Source: Burkholderiales bacterium
Lineage (GTDB): Bacteria > Pseudomonadota > Gammaproteobacteria > Burkholderiales > Burkholderiaceae_E
Direction of reading: 5' to 3'
DNA: 38,858 bases
Assembly (NCBI GenBank): GCA_027487815.1
Contig: JAIYCW010000075.1
Coordinates: forward strand, 1 to 38,858
Shown: in pieces, positions 30,790 through 38,858 of the stretch
Layout of the letters: every line of letters starts with the position of its first letter
How positions within the stretch are numbered: the first letter of the stretch is position 1
Notes under the pieces: model-generated
What the model was told of the DNA's origin: nothing
Seen by the model: the letters and a program-made list of their open reading frames with translations, nothing else
The model's database searches: none
Translations under genes and position numbers: made by a program

Positions 30790-32244
30790 CTAAAGCAGTA
30801 TTTCATAAAACAAGGGTGAGCTCTCGATGTCTTTGATTGAACTATCCGTGGGAATTTCTTGATCCGCTTGGATCAACCTCTTTTGCGTCTTCTTTTTGAG
30901 TCGGTCGACCAAGGGCTCAAACGGCATACTGTTCCAGCGGTTCTTGCGAGCTTCTTGCACACTAACCGGAATAAACGCGACGAGCTTGTCGCTCACCATT
31001 TGCTCTAAGCCGAGCTCTCGCAAGGTCGCGTTGTGGCTGCCATGATGACCAACCTTGTAGAACACAGTCCTGGCCAAAAGCTCTGGCGCGCTCACCGAAC
31101 CGACCGTTCCGTCTGCGCCCTTGACATGCCATTTCAAGCTTTGCCAAGAGAGCCAACTCCCCACCTGCGCATCGGCTGGGAATAGAAGCACGTCCCCAGA
31201 CTCAATGAACTCGAAAGCTAAGACCAAACAGGTATTGTTGGTGTGGGTATCCAAGTTCAGTGCAAGGGATTCCGCCGCTTGGGTCCAATCGTAATCAATT
31301 TTCCGCCACGCTTTACCGGCGTCATTCCAAGACACCAAGTCCATCAAGGTTGTTAGCTTTTCGTTTCGGCCCGGATCGACGCAATGGAATGCGCGATCAA
31401 AGGGGCCGCCTCGATCCGGGGCCTTTGGATCCTGCATTCTGTCGAAGGCATGGCCAAGCGAGATAGAGAACTCCTCTTCCCCAAAGAGCTCATAGACTTC
31501 CTTGCCTGTTTTGGTTGGTGCGCTTCGCTTAATGAAGCCTTCGTCCAAAGGCGGGCCCAACACATACACACGTACCCCATCCAAACCCTTCAACTCGATT
31601 GGGGGTTTGTCCGGATAGCAGTATCTTGTTGGGACGCCTTGGCGATTTTTTAGATATTCAAACGCTTCCCGAGTCTTACCAATCTTTTTTCCGACCGTCG
31701 ACAATTCAGCAAGTCCTGGATTTGCGTTCAATCCAAAAAACCCCAGCACGGAGGCGATCCCAGGATAGCTTGCGAGTGATTCATCAGCGCCCTGTACGGC
31801 CTTGAGCGCGCTTACCGCGCTTGCCAACGCGTTGACCTTATCTTCACGCTCTTTTCTCAGCTTTGTGCCAAGTGCGCTGCGCGGATCCTCGGTCCATCCA
31901 TACCAAACCTCTTTGACCTCGATTTTGTCAAAGACGTCTTGGGCATGTTCCTTGGAGAATCCTGAGGCATGATCCCAATGTTCATGTGTCATCACTACGA
32001 CATCGATCCTGGAGTTGCAAGTCTTCTGAATATCCTTCGCAACTTCTACCATCTTGACCTTGGCACCAGTTGCCACCGTGATGAGCCCGCAATCGATCAG
32101 AACATTGAAGGTGGAAGTCTCGCCCGCCCTGGGGAAACGCAACAAAAAGCAATCTCCAAGGCCATGCCTATACATGCGAATCGATACGCGGTGATCGTTG
32201 TGACGCGATCTTCTAACTCTGGCAGGCGCTCGTTTGGTAGCCAT
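30790..32244 (-). CDS. MBL-fold (ComEC-like) metallohydrolase
   Basis: A 484-residue protein; GGAGG stands four bases before the ATG at 32244. The metallo-beta-lactamase motif VVVMTHEHWDHASGF (residues 82-96) is complete, preceded by RHGLGDCFLLRF and FNVLIDCGL. LLFPADAQVGSW and VFYKVGHHGSHNATLREL near 400 supply the later metal ligands. This order is that of ComEC-C-terminal-like MBL nucleases and phosphodiesterases. There is no membrane segment, so it is a soluble enzyme. A 180-residue insert between the first and later metal motifs is unrecognised. It is the last gene of a three-gene cluster, nine bases after the peptidase gene. Hydrolysis of nucleic acid or a nucleotide signal is plausible; the substrate is unknown. 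Confidence 0.8.
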   Translation of the reverse strand: MATKRAPARVRRSRHNDHRVSIRMYRHGLGDCFLLRFPRAGETSTFNVLIDCGLITVATGAKVKMVEVAKDIQKTCNSRIDVVVMTHEHWDHASGFSKEHAQDVFDKIEVKEVWYGWTEDPRSALGTKLRKEREDKVNALASAVSALKAVQGADESLASYPGIASVLGFFGLNANPGLAELSTVGKKIGKTREAFEYLKNRQGVPTRYCYPDKPPIELKGLDGVRVYVLGPPLDEGFIKRSAPTKTGKEVYELFGEEEFSISLGHAFDRMQDPKAPDRGGPFDRAFHCVDPGRNEKLTTLMDLVSWNDAGKAWRKIDYDWTQAAESLALNLDTHTNNTCLVLAFEFIESGDVLLFPADAQVGSWLSWQSLKWHVKGADGTVGSVSAPELLARTVFYKVGHHGSHNATLRELGLEQMVSDKLVAFIPVSVQEARKNRWNSMPFEPLVDRLKKKTQKRLIQADQEIPTDSSIKDIESSPLFYEILL

Positions 32245-32253
32245 AAATCCTCC

Positions 32254-34224
32254 CTAATGCTCGCCGTGGAGCAAACAAAAAGGCTCCGAACGCTGAGACT
32301 GTGGTTGCCCAGCGAAGTAGGTCTCACGCAACGACAGCCCTTCCTCCGAGCGTTGACGCCGGTGCCGGCGAACGCGATCCAAGCGAAGACTGTCGTGAAT
32401 GTTGCGCGTGATAGCGTAGCGAAGGCGAGGCTCCTCGCTCTCCATGTCGAAGATCAGGGTCGTCCCGCCCCGAAAGTCGAATCGGTCGTCGCCTTTGGCG
32501 TCTGGGTCAACCTCCTTGCTTTCATCAATCGGTACGCCTCGAATACGCTGGGTCACGGTAATAATGAGTTGCTTCATAATCTTTCCGTCGGGCGTGACGC
32601 GAAGGGTCGGAATCACCGCATGGACCTCAAAACTGGGCAAAGAGTTACGCTTGTACCTCAGTCCAGGCACGTTCATGTTAGGTCGAACATCCAGCCCGGT
32701 AATCTCCATAAAGCTATCGCGGCGCGAGCTGTTCGTATCCTGTTGGAGCGCTTTTTGCAAAAACGCATGTGCTTGTACGCGAGCTTCCAAAAGAGTGCGC
32801 GCCTGATCGGCTCGTGAAGTGCGATAAAGCGTTTTATTTATCACCGGCGCAAGCTCCTTCGCAAGCTCTGAGAGCGCATTCCATTGGCCCTCATGAAGAT
32901 TCTTAAATGCGTTTTTGGCAAAACCCCAACGCAGCTGCTCCTCAGAGATCGTACGCACCCCCTCAGGAACAATGCCCCAGTTTCTAAACGATTCGATCAA
33001 CGCGACGCGGTAGCCATGGTTATCTAGCGGCACCATGTCGTAGTCCGCTGTAATAAGCGCACGCAGATAGTCCCCGAAATTAATTTCAAACGGCGGACAA
33101 TAGTCCAGCGCCCGAATACACATCTGGAGAAAATGCTTGGCTGTCTTGGTCGCCTCTGCTGCAAGCACTTTCACTAAGGTTGGATGCAACAGTCCCTCTG
33201 GCAACACTCCTGAGCCCGATGTTGCCAAGGTCAGCAAGGGTTTAGAGCGCGCTTTGTAAATCGCCAGGAATGCGGCAAAGACGGCCGCCACCAGAATTGC
33301 GCCACGAGGATGAGGCTCCGTGGTTGATTTAAGCAAATCTGGATCAGGCTTGACGAGCACCCACTTGCCGTTCTGATCCACCGTCCCGATGGCGCTTCGA
33401 AGGGCACCGTAGCGTCCAGTCGCTCGCCCAAACTCTTGCGCCAACTCGCCCAATAGAGAGGGCGCCTCAAGGTCTCCACGAGTTCGTTCGATCTGGTGCT
33501 CCAAAACCTCATTGAAGGTAAAGTGCTGAAACAGCGCCACCAAGTCGGCAAAGGCCTCGTGAAACGCTAAGGTATCTAGGTGATTGTCCTCAACATATCG
33601 ACGATGCATGCCGTCTAACAGCGCGTGGGTCACTTCGTGGGCCACAATGTCTTGGGACAGACAGGAGAACACAGTTCCGCTTGGGCCCTCAAAGTACCCA
33701 AACAAAATCGACTTCTTCTGGGGGCTGTAAAACGCGTTGGCGGCGCGTAACGCATGCGGGTAAAGCCTTAGTTTTTCGACAAATTCTTCGCCCGAGATCA
33801 TTTCCTGCGGGTGACTGATGTCACCTGAGTGCATCCGAGGTGACCATTGAATCTGTCGCCCAAGAGCTTGCTCGAAGTTCTCGATGGTGTACATCGCGAC
33901 GGTGTAGACCATCTGCTGATGAAACTGTGGGTTGCCGAGCGACGGTGCGACGCCATCTTGCGCCAAAAGGAACGTGGCGTTCAGGTCAACTGGCTCATAC
34001 CAACACCCGCTGGCCGGATCGTAATCCACGACTTCCAAATATTCGCCCACGGGCCCCGGCTGTAGTCCTTGCTCCCAACGAATCCGAAAAGTCAGATGGT
34101 TAATTGGAGCCGTATCCAAACGTACCGACATGCTTGGATCAAAGGCGAAGGCTTGTAACCGACGAACTTCTGGGGGCTCGCCGTGGTCTTCGGCCATATA
34201 GGCACTGCTTTTCTCCAAAAACAT
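32254..34224 (-). CDS. M4/M36-like gluzincin metallopeptidase
   Basis: A 656-residue protein with AGGAGG seven bases before its ATG. The zinc site is QDIVAHEVTHALLDGMHRRY (HExxH near residue 197), followed 25 residues later by LAFHEAFADLVALFQHF, whose glutamate is the third ligand typical of gluzincins such as thermolysin. EPHPRGAILVAAVFAAFLAI is a later helix of that fold. No signal peptide or propeptide is visible, unlike secreted M4 enzymes, so it seems to act in the cytoplasm or is exported by another route. The C-terminal 150 residues (EITGLDVRPNMNVPGLRYKR, LIITVTQRIRGVPID) form an unrecognised beta-rich region. It lies between a patatin lipase and an MBL hydrolase and may activate one of them. 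Confidence 0.78.
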   Translation of the reverse strand: MFLEKSSAYMAEDHGEPPEVRRLQAFAFDPSMSVRLDTAPINHLTFRIRWEQGLQPGPVGEYLEVVDYDPASGCWYEPVDLNATFLLAQDGVAPSLGNPQFHQQMVYTVAMYTIENFEQALGRQIQWSPRMHSGDISHPQEMISGEEFVEKLRLYPHALRAANAFYSPQKKSILFGYFEGPSGTVFSCLSQDIVAHEVTHALLDGMHRRYVEDNHLDTLAFHEAFADLVALFQHFTFNEVLEHQIERTRGDLEAPSLLGELAQEFGRATGRYGALRSAIGTVDQNGKWVLVKPDPDLLKSTTEPHPRGAILVAAVFAAFLAIYKARSKPLLTLATSGSGVLPEGLLHPTLVKVLAAEATKTAKHFLQMCIRALDYCPPFEINFGDYLRALITADYDMVPLDNHGYRVALIESFRNWGIVPEGVRTISEEQLRWGFAKNAFKNLHEGQWNALSELAKELAPVINKTLYRTSRADQARTLLEARVQAHAFLQKALQQDTNSSRRDSFMEITGLDVRPNMNVPGLRYKRNSLPSFEVHAVIPTLRVTPDGKIMKQLIITVTQRIRGVPIDESKEVDPDAKGDDRFDFRGGTTLIFDMESEEPRLRYAITRNIHDSLRLDRVRRHRRQRSEEGLSLRETYFAGQPQSQRSEPFCLLHGEH

Positions 34225-34254
34225 CGAACACCCTCCTGATCATGTCTTGTTCAG

Positions 34255-35268
34255 TTAATCGGCGAGCAACTCTGGAGCATATTTGGCAAGTCTTGCCTCG
34301 ACCAAGCTTGCGCCGTGTCGCTTGAGCGTCTTAATCTCTACTGCACTCAAAGCTGTGAGATTGGTCCTGATGGAGCTCGCAAAGGCTGCGTCACCCTCTT
34401 GAGTTTGACCCTCAACGCTGTCAATAGAAAACCAAATTGGCCTTGGTCCCTGGGCGGCCAGAGAGCGGTGTAGCAAACGATCAAACTGAAGACCTCGCGC
34501 TTGTTCCATCAACACATCGAGCGCCTTGACTAACACAATCGCCCCATCCGTAGTCGGTTGGGTGTCGATCTCAAACGGCTTGCCAGCGTCGCTCGCAATA
34601 AGATAATTTAGCGCGTTTCGATCGCGCAACCCAGGTCCAACCCCGAGGTTGTCATACACGCCGCCATCCGTGAGGCTCACGTAGCTTACATTGAGCGCTG
34701 AAGGAAATACCTCGGGAGCGATCACCAGAGGTGGGAATACTGGAGGAAAGGCGGAGGAAGCAGCAACCGCTCGTGCAAGCAAGAAATCAGGACAAATGGT
34801 AAACCCGAGTTCGTGCTCCCCCATCTCAGACAATCCATTGCCACCCGTCACAAAAGAAAAAAGGTTGCCGGTGGCAAGATTCGTAGAATTCAGATACAAC
34901 CTTGGCCCGGCCTTCAGGTGCTCCAACGTGGCGGTGCCATAGAGGTCTCGCTCGTAGGTTTGCGCAAGTTTGTCCAGGCGCGTATGAAACGGATCAAGCA
35001 GCCCGCCGATAACCGACCCCACCGCGATGGACCGAGTCAGCAGATAGTTCTCGAGCTCACTGAAAGCGGTATTGGACTTCCATTTGAGCGCTAGGAAGGC
35101 AGCAGCAATACTACCTCCGCTGACACCTGACAGTAGATCGAGGTTCCACAATAAGCCGCGCTTGTGGAGTGCTTCGAATACGCCTAAGTGGAACGCCGCC
35201 GCTCGAAACCCGCCACCAGAAAGTGCCAGTCCAATTCGCTTCTCAACACCTTGTACTTTGACAGTCAC
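34255..35268 (-). CDS. Patatin-like phospholipase
   Basis: A 337-residue lipid hydrolase with a GTG start at 35268 and a weak ribosome site. The oxyanion loop is LALSGGGFRAAAFHLGVFEA near 14-33, the nucleophile elbow is LSGVSGGSIAAAF with Ser50, and the catalytic aspartate is in SLTDGGVYDNLG near 200. These form the Ser-Asp dyad of patatins. There is no signal peptide; bacterial patatins in defence (for example CapV of CBASS) degrade the inner membrane from inside. It is the first gene of the minus-strand trio, 30 bases before the peptidase. No cyclase gene is seen nearby, so CBASS in the strict sense is not indicated. Confidence 0.85.
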   Translation of the reverse strand: MTVKVQGVEKRIGLALSGGGFRAAAFHLGVFEALHKRGLLWNLDLLSGVSGGSIAAAFLALKWKSNTAFSELENYLLTRSIAVGSVIGGLLDPFHTRLDKLAQTYERDLYGTATLEHLKAGPRLYLNSTNLATGNLFSFVTGGNGLSEMGEHELGFTICPDFLLARAVAASSAFPPVFPPLVIAPEVFPSALNVSYVSLTDGGVYDNLGVGPGLRDRNALNYLIASDAGKPFEIDTQPTTDGAIVLVKALDVLMEQARGLQFDRLLHRSLAAQGPRPIWFSIDSVEGQTQEGDAAFASSIRTNLTALSAVEIKTLKRHGASLVEARLAKYAPELLAD

Positions 35269-36151
35269 AATAAATACGCCCTGATTGAATACGCTGTATC
35301 GTCACAAAGGATTCCCCCAAAGACCGGACAGAAATCTAGTGGGCGTCCAGGCCGCGTGTTTCGATTTACGCCATTGAGCTTCCAACGTACGGACTAGCCT
35401 CGCTCGAAACGTTAGCATGAAGTATGGCCCGTGTGTATTCTCATGATTGTTGATATTCAGCAAGCTGTACCTGCACCGATTAAGTCTCGCGGCCCGCTTC
35501 CGCTACGCCAAGGCCGAGCCGGACACCGTCTAAGATCGCCCGGTCCCGAAACTAGCCGCCTTGGTAAAGGGTGGCGATAACCTTTTCCACGCCTACAGCG
35601 CAGGCGTCTCGCGATATCTGCAGCTCATCTTCGTCTTTTTCGAGTACATGAAGCGCCATTTATTGAAGCAGTACGATCAAAGTCTCTGCAGACTGGCCCG
35701 ATTGATTGATCGCCAACTGTCTGAGGTGCCGGATCGCAACGGTGCGCGGCATCGCCCAGCCCAAGCACAGCGCATAGCGGTGCAGGTCTCCCGCCGACCG
35801 AAAGCCATCCTCGCCATCGCTGTATGACCTCCCGAAGTTACAACGCTGTGGCGGCTGGGGAGACTACTGTTGCCGTTAAGCAATAGCAATCGCATGTTTT
35901 GTCACGGGGCCGTTTCGATGCGCTTCTAAGCTCCCCCAAGAGGTTTACGTTTCCTCGACCTACTGTGTCTGCGTTTGGCGCAGCTTGGCTAGAAAGAGTC
36001 TCGCAATAGGCCGTTCGGGCTATGCCATGCGGCAGATTGATAAATGTGGAGACTGTCGGCTACAGTGGAAGTGGTTGCATCGCGAATGGTTTCCCGGACT
36101 CCAGTGTGCAACGATGCCTCTGTGGTGCCTTTCTCAGCGAGGAGTTTGTGG
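35269..36151. other. Gene-poor region without supported genes
   Basis: About 0.9 kb between divergent genes. The open frames at 35561-35827 (+) and around 35680-35890 (-) have no ribosome sites and no family I recognise; they could be worn mobile DNA. It must hold the promoters of the patatin operon (left) and the lectin gene (right). Confidence 0.45.
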
Positions 36152-36754
36152 ATGCGATCAGTAGTGTCTCTCGCGGCTTGCGCCTTAACACTCGGTCTAC
36201 TGGGGCCCGCAAAAGCTGCTGTGCTCGGAGGCCCCATCGTTAATCCTTTGACCGGCAACGTCTATTACCTACTGAGCGCAAACACTTGGATCGCAAGTCA
36301 ATCTGAAGCGGTTTCGCTCGGAGGTAATCTCGCGACGATTAACGACGCCGCCGAAGATTCGTGGGTGTTTCAAACCTTCAGCTTCTTTGGTGGTTCCTCG
36401 AGGAACCTTTGGATTGGGCTCACCGATGCCGTCCAAGAGGGAAGGTTTGCTTGGGTAGGCGGGGAAGCCGTGACGTACACGAATTTCGGCCCCGGTGAGC
36501 CAAACAACTTTGGAAATGAAGACTACGTCGTCATCCTTGGGCAGAACTTTCCACCGCTTTTCGCGGGGCAGTGGAACGACAACCCATCCGACAGTTTTGC
36601 GGCCTATGGTTCCCGCGTCCATGGGCTTGTCGAGGTTGTGGCAGTGCCAGAAAGTGGTACCAGTGTTTTGTTTTCTATTGGATTGCTAGCCCTCTGGTTT
36701 AGAACACTCGTTGGTCGGGTAACGTTCGAGGGGCTTCGCCATAGAATCGTCTGA
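36152..36754 (+). CDS. Exported C-type-lectin-domain protein with PEP-CTERM-like end
   Basis: A 200-residue protein; GAGGAG lies seven bases before the ATG at 36152. A signal peptide (MRSVVSLAACALTLGLLGPA, cleavage after AKA) is followed by a C-type lectin-like domain: YYLLSANTWIASQSEAVSLG, LATINDAAEDSWV, LWIGLTDAVQEGRFAWVGGE, FGPGEPNNFGNEDYVVI, GQWND. The EPN and WND motifs are those of calcium-dependent sugar binding. The end, VPESGTSVLFSIGLLALWF then RTLVGR, has the layout of a PEP-CTERM sorting signal (VPEP, membrane helix, basic residues) with P replaced by S. Exosortase-processed proteins of this kind are common in betaproteobacteria. It probably is secreted or surface-held. Confidence 0.8.
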   Translation: MRSVVSLAACALTLGLLGPAKAAVLGGPIVNPLTGNVYYLLSANTWIASQSEAVSLGGNLATINDAAEDSWVFQTFSFFGGSSRNLWIGLTDAVQEGRFAWVGGEAVTYTNFGPGEPNNFGNEDYVVILGQNFPPLFAGQWNDNPSDSFAAYGSRVHGLVEVVAVPESGTSVLFSIGLLALWFRTLVGRVTFEGLRHRIV

Positions 36755-36897
36755 CTACTTGTTGGAGGAGACTTGTCGCCAAACAAGTCTAGGGAAAATG
36801 CTTTTGACTAGGCAACTGCCAACAGAGTCATGCAGACTTGGCTTTGGGCGGCAACGTTTACGGTCTTGTTAGAAATGTGTAAGGGAGCCAGGACACG

Positions 36898-38858
36898 ATG
36901 AGTTCAACGAGAGGTAGATGGGCGGCAGCAATACTGCTAGTTATCCTGACTGGATGTGAAACAACCCCGGAGGTTCAGGATAGGCCCGTTAAGGCTGCCT
37001 CCCACGATGCTGTCGGATCGACTCACACGGCGATTCTGTCTGTTATCAAATGGGACGATATCAAAAAGGACCTGCAACCCGCCTTCAACGTCACTACTGA
37101 CGACGCTCTCAAGGCTGCAATTCCGGTATCTCAGGCACAGACTGATCGGGCATTAGCCGCTTTCAGCTTTGGGTTAGGCATCAGCCTGGGCAGCAAAACC
37201 AACACCACGTCAGACAAGACGACCTCATCCGGAAAGCAGGAGACCACTTCAGATTCCACCAGCACAACGACCTCCGGCACCACTTCGACTAACCCTGGTA
37301 CGCCTGGCTCCGCGGCCACGACCGCCACACAATCGACCAGTACTTCAACTGCGATTACGGGATCCAAGAGTGGCGAAACGACATCCAATGAGTCGTCAAG
37401 CCTCAATGAGAGAAAGCCTGGTTCAGTCGCTGATGCAAAGTCACCGACGCTCAAGGACCTCACCTCACTCGGCTTGGACAAGTTGACAGCACCTGATGCG
37501 AAGCTCGGTTCAGATTTGGTCATTCAAGCGCTTATTGCAACGTCCATCTTTCAGGAGTTGAAACTCCTCGACAAATACATTACCAACTTGACCGAGCGAG
37601 AAAAGTACGACGCCTATCTTGTGCGAACTCAGATCACGCTCATGCCGCGCAGAAGAGACCTCGCTTATGATGCATACGTCAATCTGAGTTTTCTTCCAAA
37701 GCTTGAAAATGACAACAAAGATCCGTTTGAATCGGGCGCCTATGTTGTACCACTGTTGGTTACGGATAACATTGAAGCAAGCACTAATTCAAGAAGCATC
37801 GAAAACATTCGTCAGCTGGGCCTTGGTATTAGCGGGGTTCTAAGCAACACTGGGCTGAACGCTCAAGCTTCGTCGAACAACGACAGAGCTCAGAGCGTTG
37901 CGGGGCGGCAGCTCAATTCCATCATGACCGTTGGTAGGCTTACAAACAGTACACTGCGCGTTCGTCTGGGGGCGCTCTACCAAGGGTCCGCGGGCTTGCT
38001 GATGGTGCCCAGAAGTCACAACGTAACTCTCGTCGTGCTGGTCCCAAAAACCGCAAAAGCTGTCTCGGTCGTCTCGAAAACTGAGTTCTATGACGTAGAT
38101 GACGGGACATTGGTCCCAACCAGATCTCCAACCGCAAGTATAGAAGTCGTGCTCCTTACCGCGGTTGCACGCAAATACGCCAACTCTTTTGGTGCTCTTA
38201 ATGAGAAGGGCGAACCGTCCGACATCATGTATCGGCTAGAGTCCTTGCAGTTTCTCGGCGCCCAGCGGGAGTTTTACGCCGCTCTGACGAAAGAAATCTG
38301 CGTAGAACAATCAAAGCAAAAGTACTGCCCAAACGAAAAGGAAGATAAAGACGCATTTGAGGCTCATCGCCGGAGGGTGGCCGCGTACGTATGGGCGGAT
38401 TTGGCATCCAACCGAGTTGGCAGCCGATTTGGTCACACGGATTTTCAGATTCCAAAGGCAAATGAAGATCCGGTTTCAATGTGCCCGGATGTTCAGCAAA
38501 CGGCGATTTTGCGTGACGACGGAACTACCGCGAAGGTCAGCTTGCTCGGCGGAAAGCACATTGATCCAACCAAGATCGGTGCATGGTTGAACCTGCCAGG
38601 ATGCAAGTCTCTAAAGCTTCCAGCGGAAACCATTGCCTTCAGCGCGGGACGGCTGGATGTGGCTTTCCCGTCGCTTCAAAAACTCTTGGCTAACTTCAAT
38701 TGCAAGGATCCTGTAATCTCACTTGAAATCAGAAGTTGCGGGAAAGCACCTCAGACCAACCCTCAGACCAACTCTCAGACCAACTCTCAGACCAACTCTC
38801 AGACCAACTCTCAGACCAACTCTCAGACCAACTCTCAGACCAACTCTCAGACCAACTC
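36898..38858 (+). CDS. Large lipoprotein with C-terminal QTNS repeat, open-ended
   Basis: The frame from the ATG at 36898 stays open to the window edge (653 codons seen), so the stop is outside. The N-terminus [20 protein letters not shown] is a lipoprotein signal with lipobox LTGC, giving an outer or inner membrane anchor at Cys20. Residues about 90-180 are a Ser/Thr-rich linker ([20 protein letters not shown]). The middle ([40 protein letters not shown]) looks like folded beta structure. Four cysteines lie in the last 170 residues. From residue 618 it enters a QTNS/QTNP repeat. I recognise no family. It may be a surface protein; the repeat may vary by slippage. Confidence 0.7.
   Translation, partial: MSSTRGRWAAAILLVILTGCETTPEVQDRPVKAASHDAVGSTHTAILSVIKWDDIKKDLQPAFNVTTDDALKAAIPVSQAQTDRALAAFSFGLGISLGSKTNTTSDKTTSSGKQETTSDSTSTTTSGTTSTNPGTPGSAATTATQSTSTSTAITGSKSGETTSNESSSLNERKPGSVADAKSPTLKDLTSLGLDKLTAPDAKLGSDLVIQALIATSIFQELKLLDKYITNLTEREKYDAYLVRTQITLMPRRRDLAYDAYVNLSFLPKLENDNKDPFESGAYVVPLLVTDNIEASTNSRSIENIRQLGLGISGVLSNTGLNAQASSNNDRAQSVAGRQLNSIMTVGRLTNSTLRVRLGALYQGSAGLLMVPRSHNVTLVVLVPKTAKAVSVVSKTEFYDVDDGTLVPTRSPTASIEVVLLTAVARKYANSFGALNEKGEPSDIMYRLESLQFLGAQREFYAALTKEICVEQSKQKYCPNEKEDKDAFEAHRRRVAAYVWADLASNRVGSRFGHTDFQIPKANEDPVSMCPDVQQTAILRDDGTTAKVSLLGGKHIDPTKIGAWLNLPGCKSLKLPAETIAFSAGRLDVAFPSLQKLLANFNCKDPVISLEIRSCGKAPQTNPQTNSQTNSQTNSQTNSQTNSQTNSQTNSQTN
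38749..38858 (+). repeat. 12-bp tandem repeat encoding QTNS
   Basis: Nine full units of (C/T)CTCAGACCAAC in exact 12-base steps, in frame with the lipoprotein; the first two begin CCT, the rest TCT without a change. The window ends inside unit ten. Each unit adds Ser/Pro-Gln-Thr-Asn, so unit loss or gain keeps the frame. Confidence 0.95.

Noticed and set aside
34255-35268. CBASS effector role for the patatin
   Set aside because: No CD-NTase or other nucleotide cyclase gene is visible in the window, so I leave it as an operon of unknown type.
35561-35827. Short + strand frame between the patatin and lectin genes
   Set aside because: No ribosome site, no recognisable domain, and competing frames on the other strand.
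38749-38858. Possible CRISPR array because of regular repeats
   Set aside because: Units are 12 bases, adjacent without spacers and in frame with a protein; no cas genes are present.

Overview
The window reads as a stretch of accessory DNA from a proteobacterium, most likely a betaproteobacterium. Supporting signs are high-GC coding style, a HigA-type antitoxin end, an IS3-family element, a PEP-CTERM-like exported lectin and tyrosine-recombinase island machinery. The species cannot be named from sequence alone. Two anti-phage-type gene clusters and a third candidate cluster are separated by mobile-element debris.

Left part (1-19.4 kb). After a HigA antitoxin end and a 101-bp repeat come a small secluded gene, an AlpA/MerR-like HTH gene, and a compact eight-gene operon on the + strand (1304-17728). 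It starts with a WYL regulator. Next come a 1761-aa DEAD helicase with a DUF1998-type C-terminus (DrmA and DrmB features in one chain), a DrmD-like SNF2 helicase and a DrmMI-like N6-adenine methylase. This is the core of a class 1 DISARM-like system. In place of the phospholipase-D gene drmC it carries an OLD/AAA15-type ATPase, a PIN-domain nuclease, an RNA ligase and an HNH nuclease. An IS3-family element with a -1 frameshift signal follows. The same 101-bp structured repeat then recurs exactly 19,093 bp downstream of the first copy, next to two tandem tRNA/tmRNA-3'-end-like sequences.

Middle (19.4-25.6 kb). A minus-strand cluster of tyrosine recombinase, ParM-like actin, a small unknown protein and an AlpA-like HTH protein looks like the maintenance and excision module of an integrative element. 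Its integrase leader is an unusual row of back-to-back stem-loops. About 3 kb of gene-poor DNA follows, holding a 21-bp tandem repeat and a decayed IS3 transposase.

Right part (25.6-38.9 kb). A staphylococcal-nuclease-like gene and an IS66-like scrap precede a divergent locus. XRE and ImmA/IrrE genes run left. A 58-aa protein, a single-domain ubiquitin-like protein, an E2-like/E1 fusion and a DUF6527 zinc protein run right with overlapping genes, as a bacterial ubiquitin-like conjugation system. A second IS3 relic follows. A minus-strand trio of patatin lipase, gluzincin metallopeptidase and MBL-fold hydrolase forms a tight operon of unknown role. The window ends with an exported C-type lectin and an open-ended lipoprotein gene whose C-terminus enters a perfect 12-bp (QTNS) repeat cut by the window edge.
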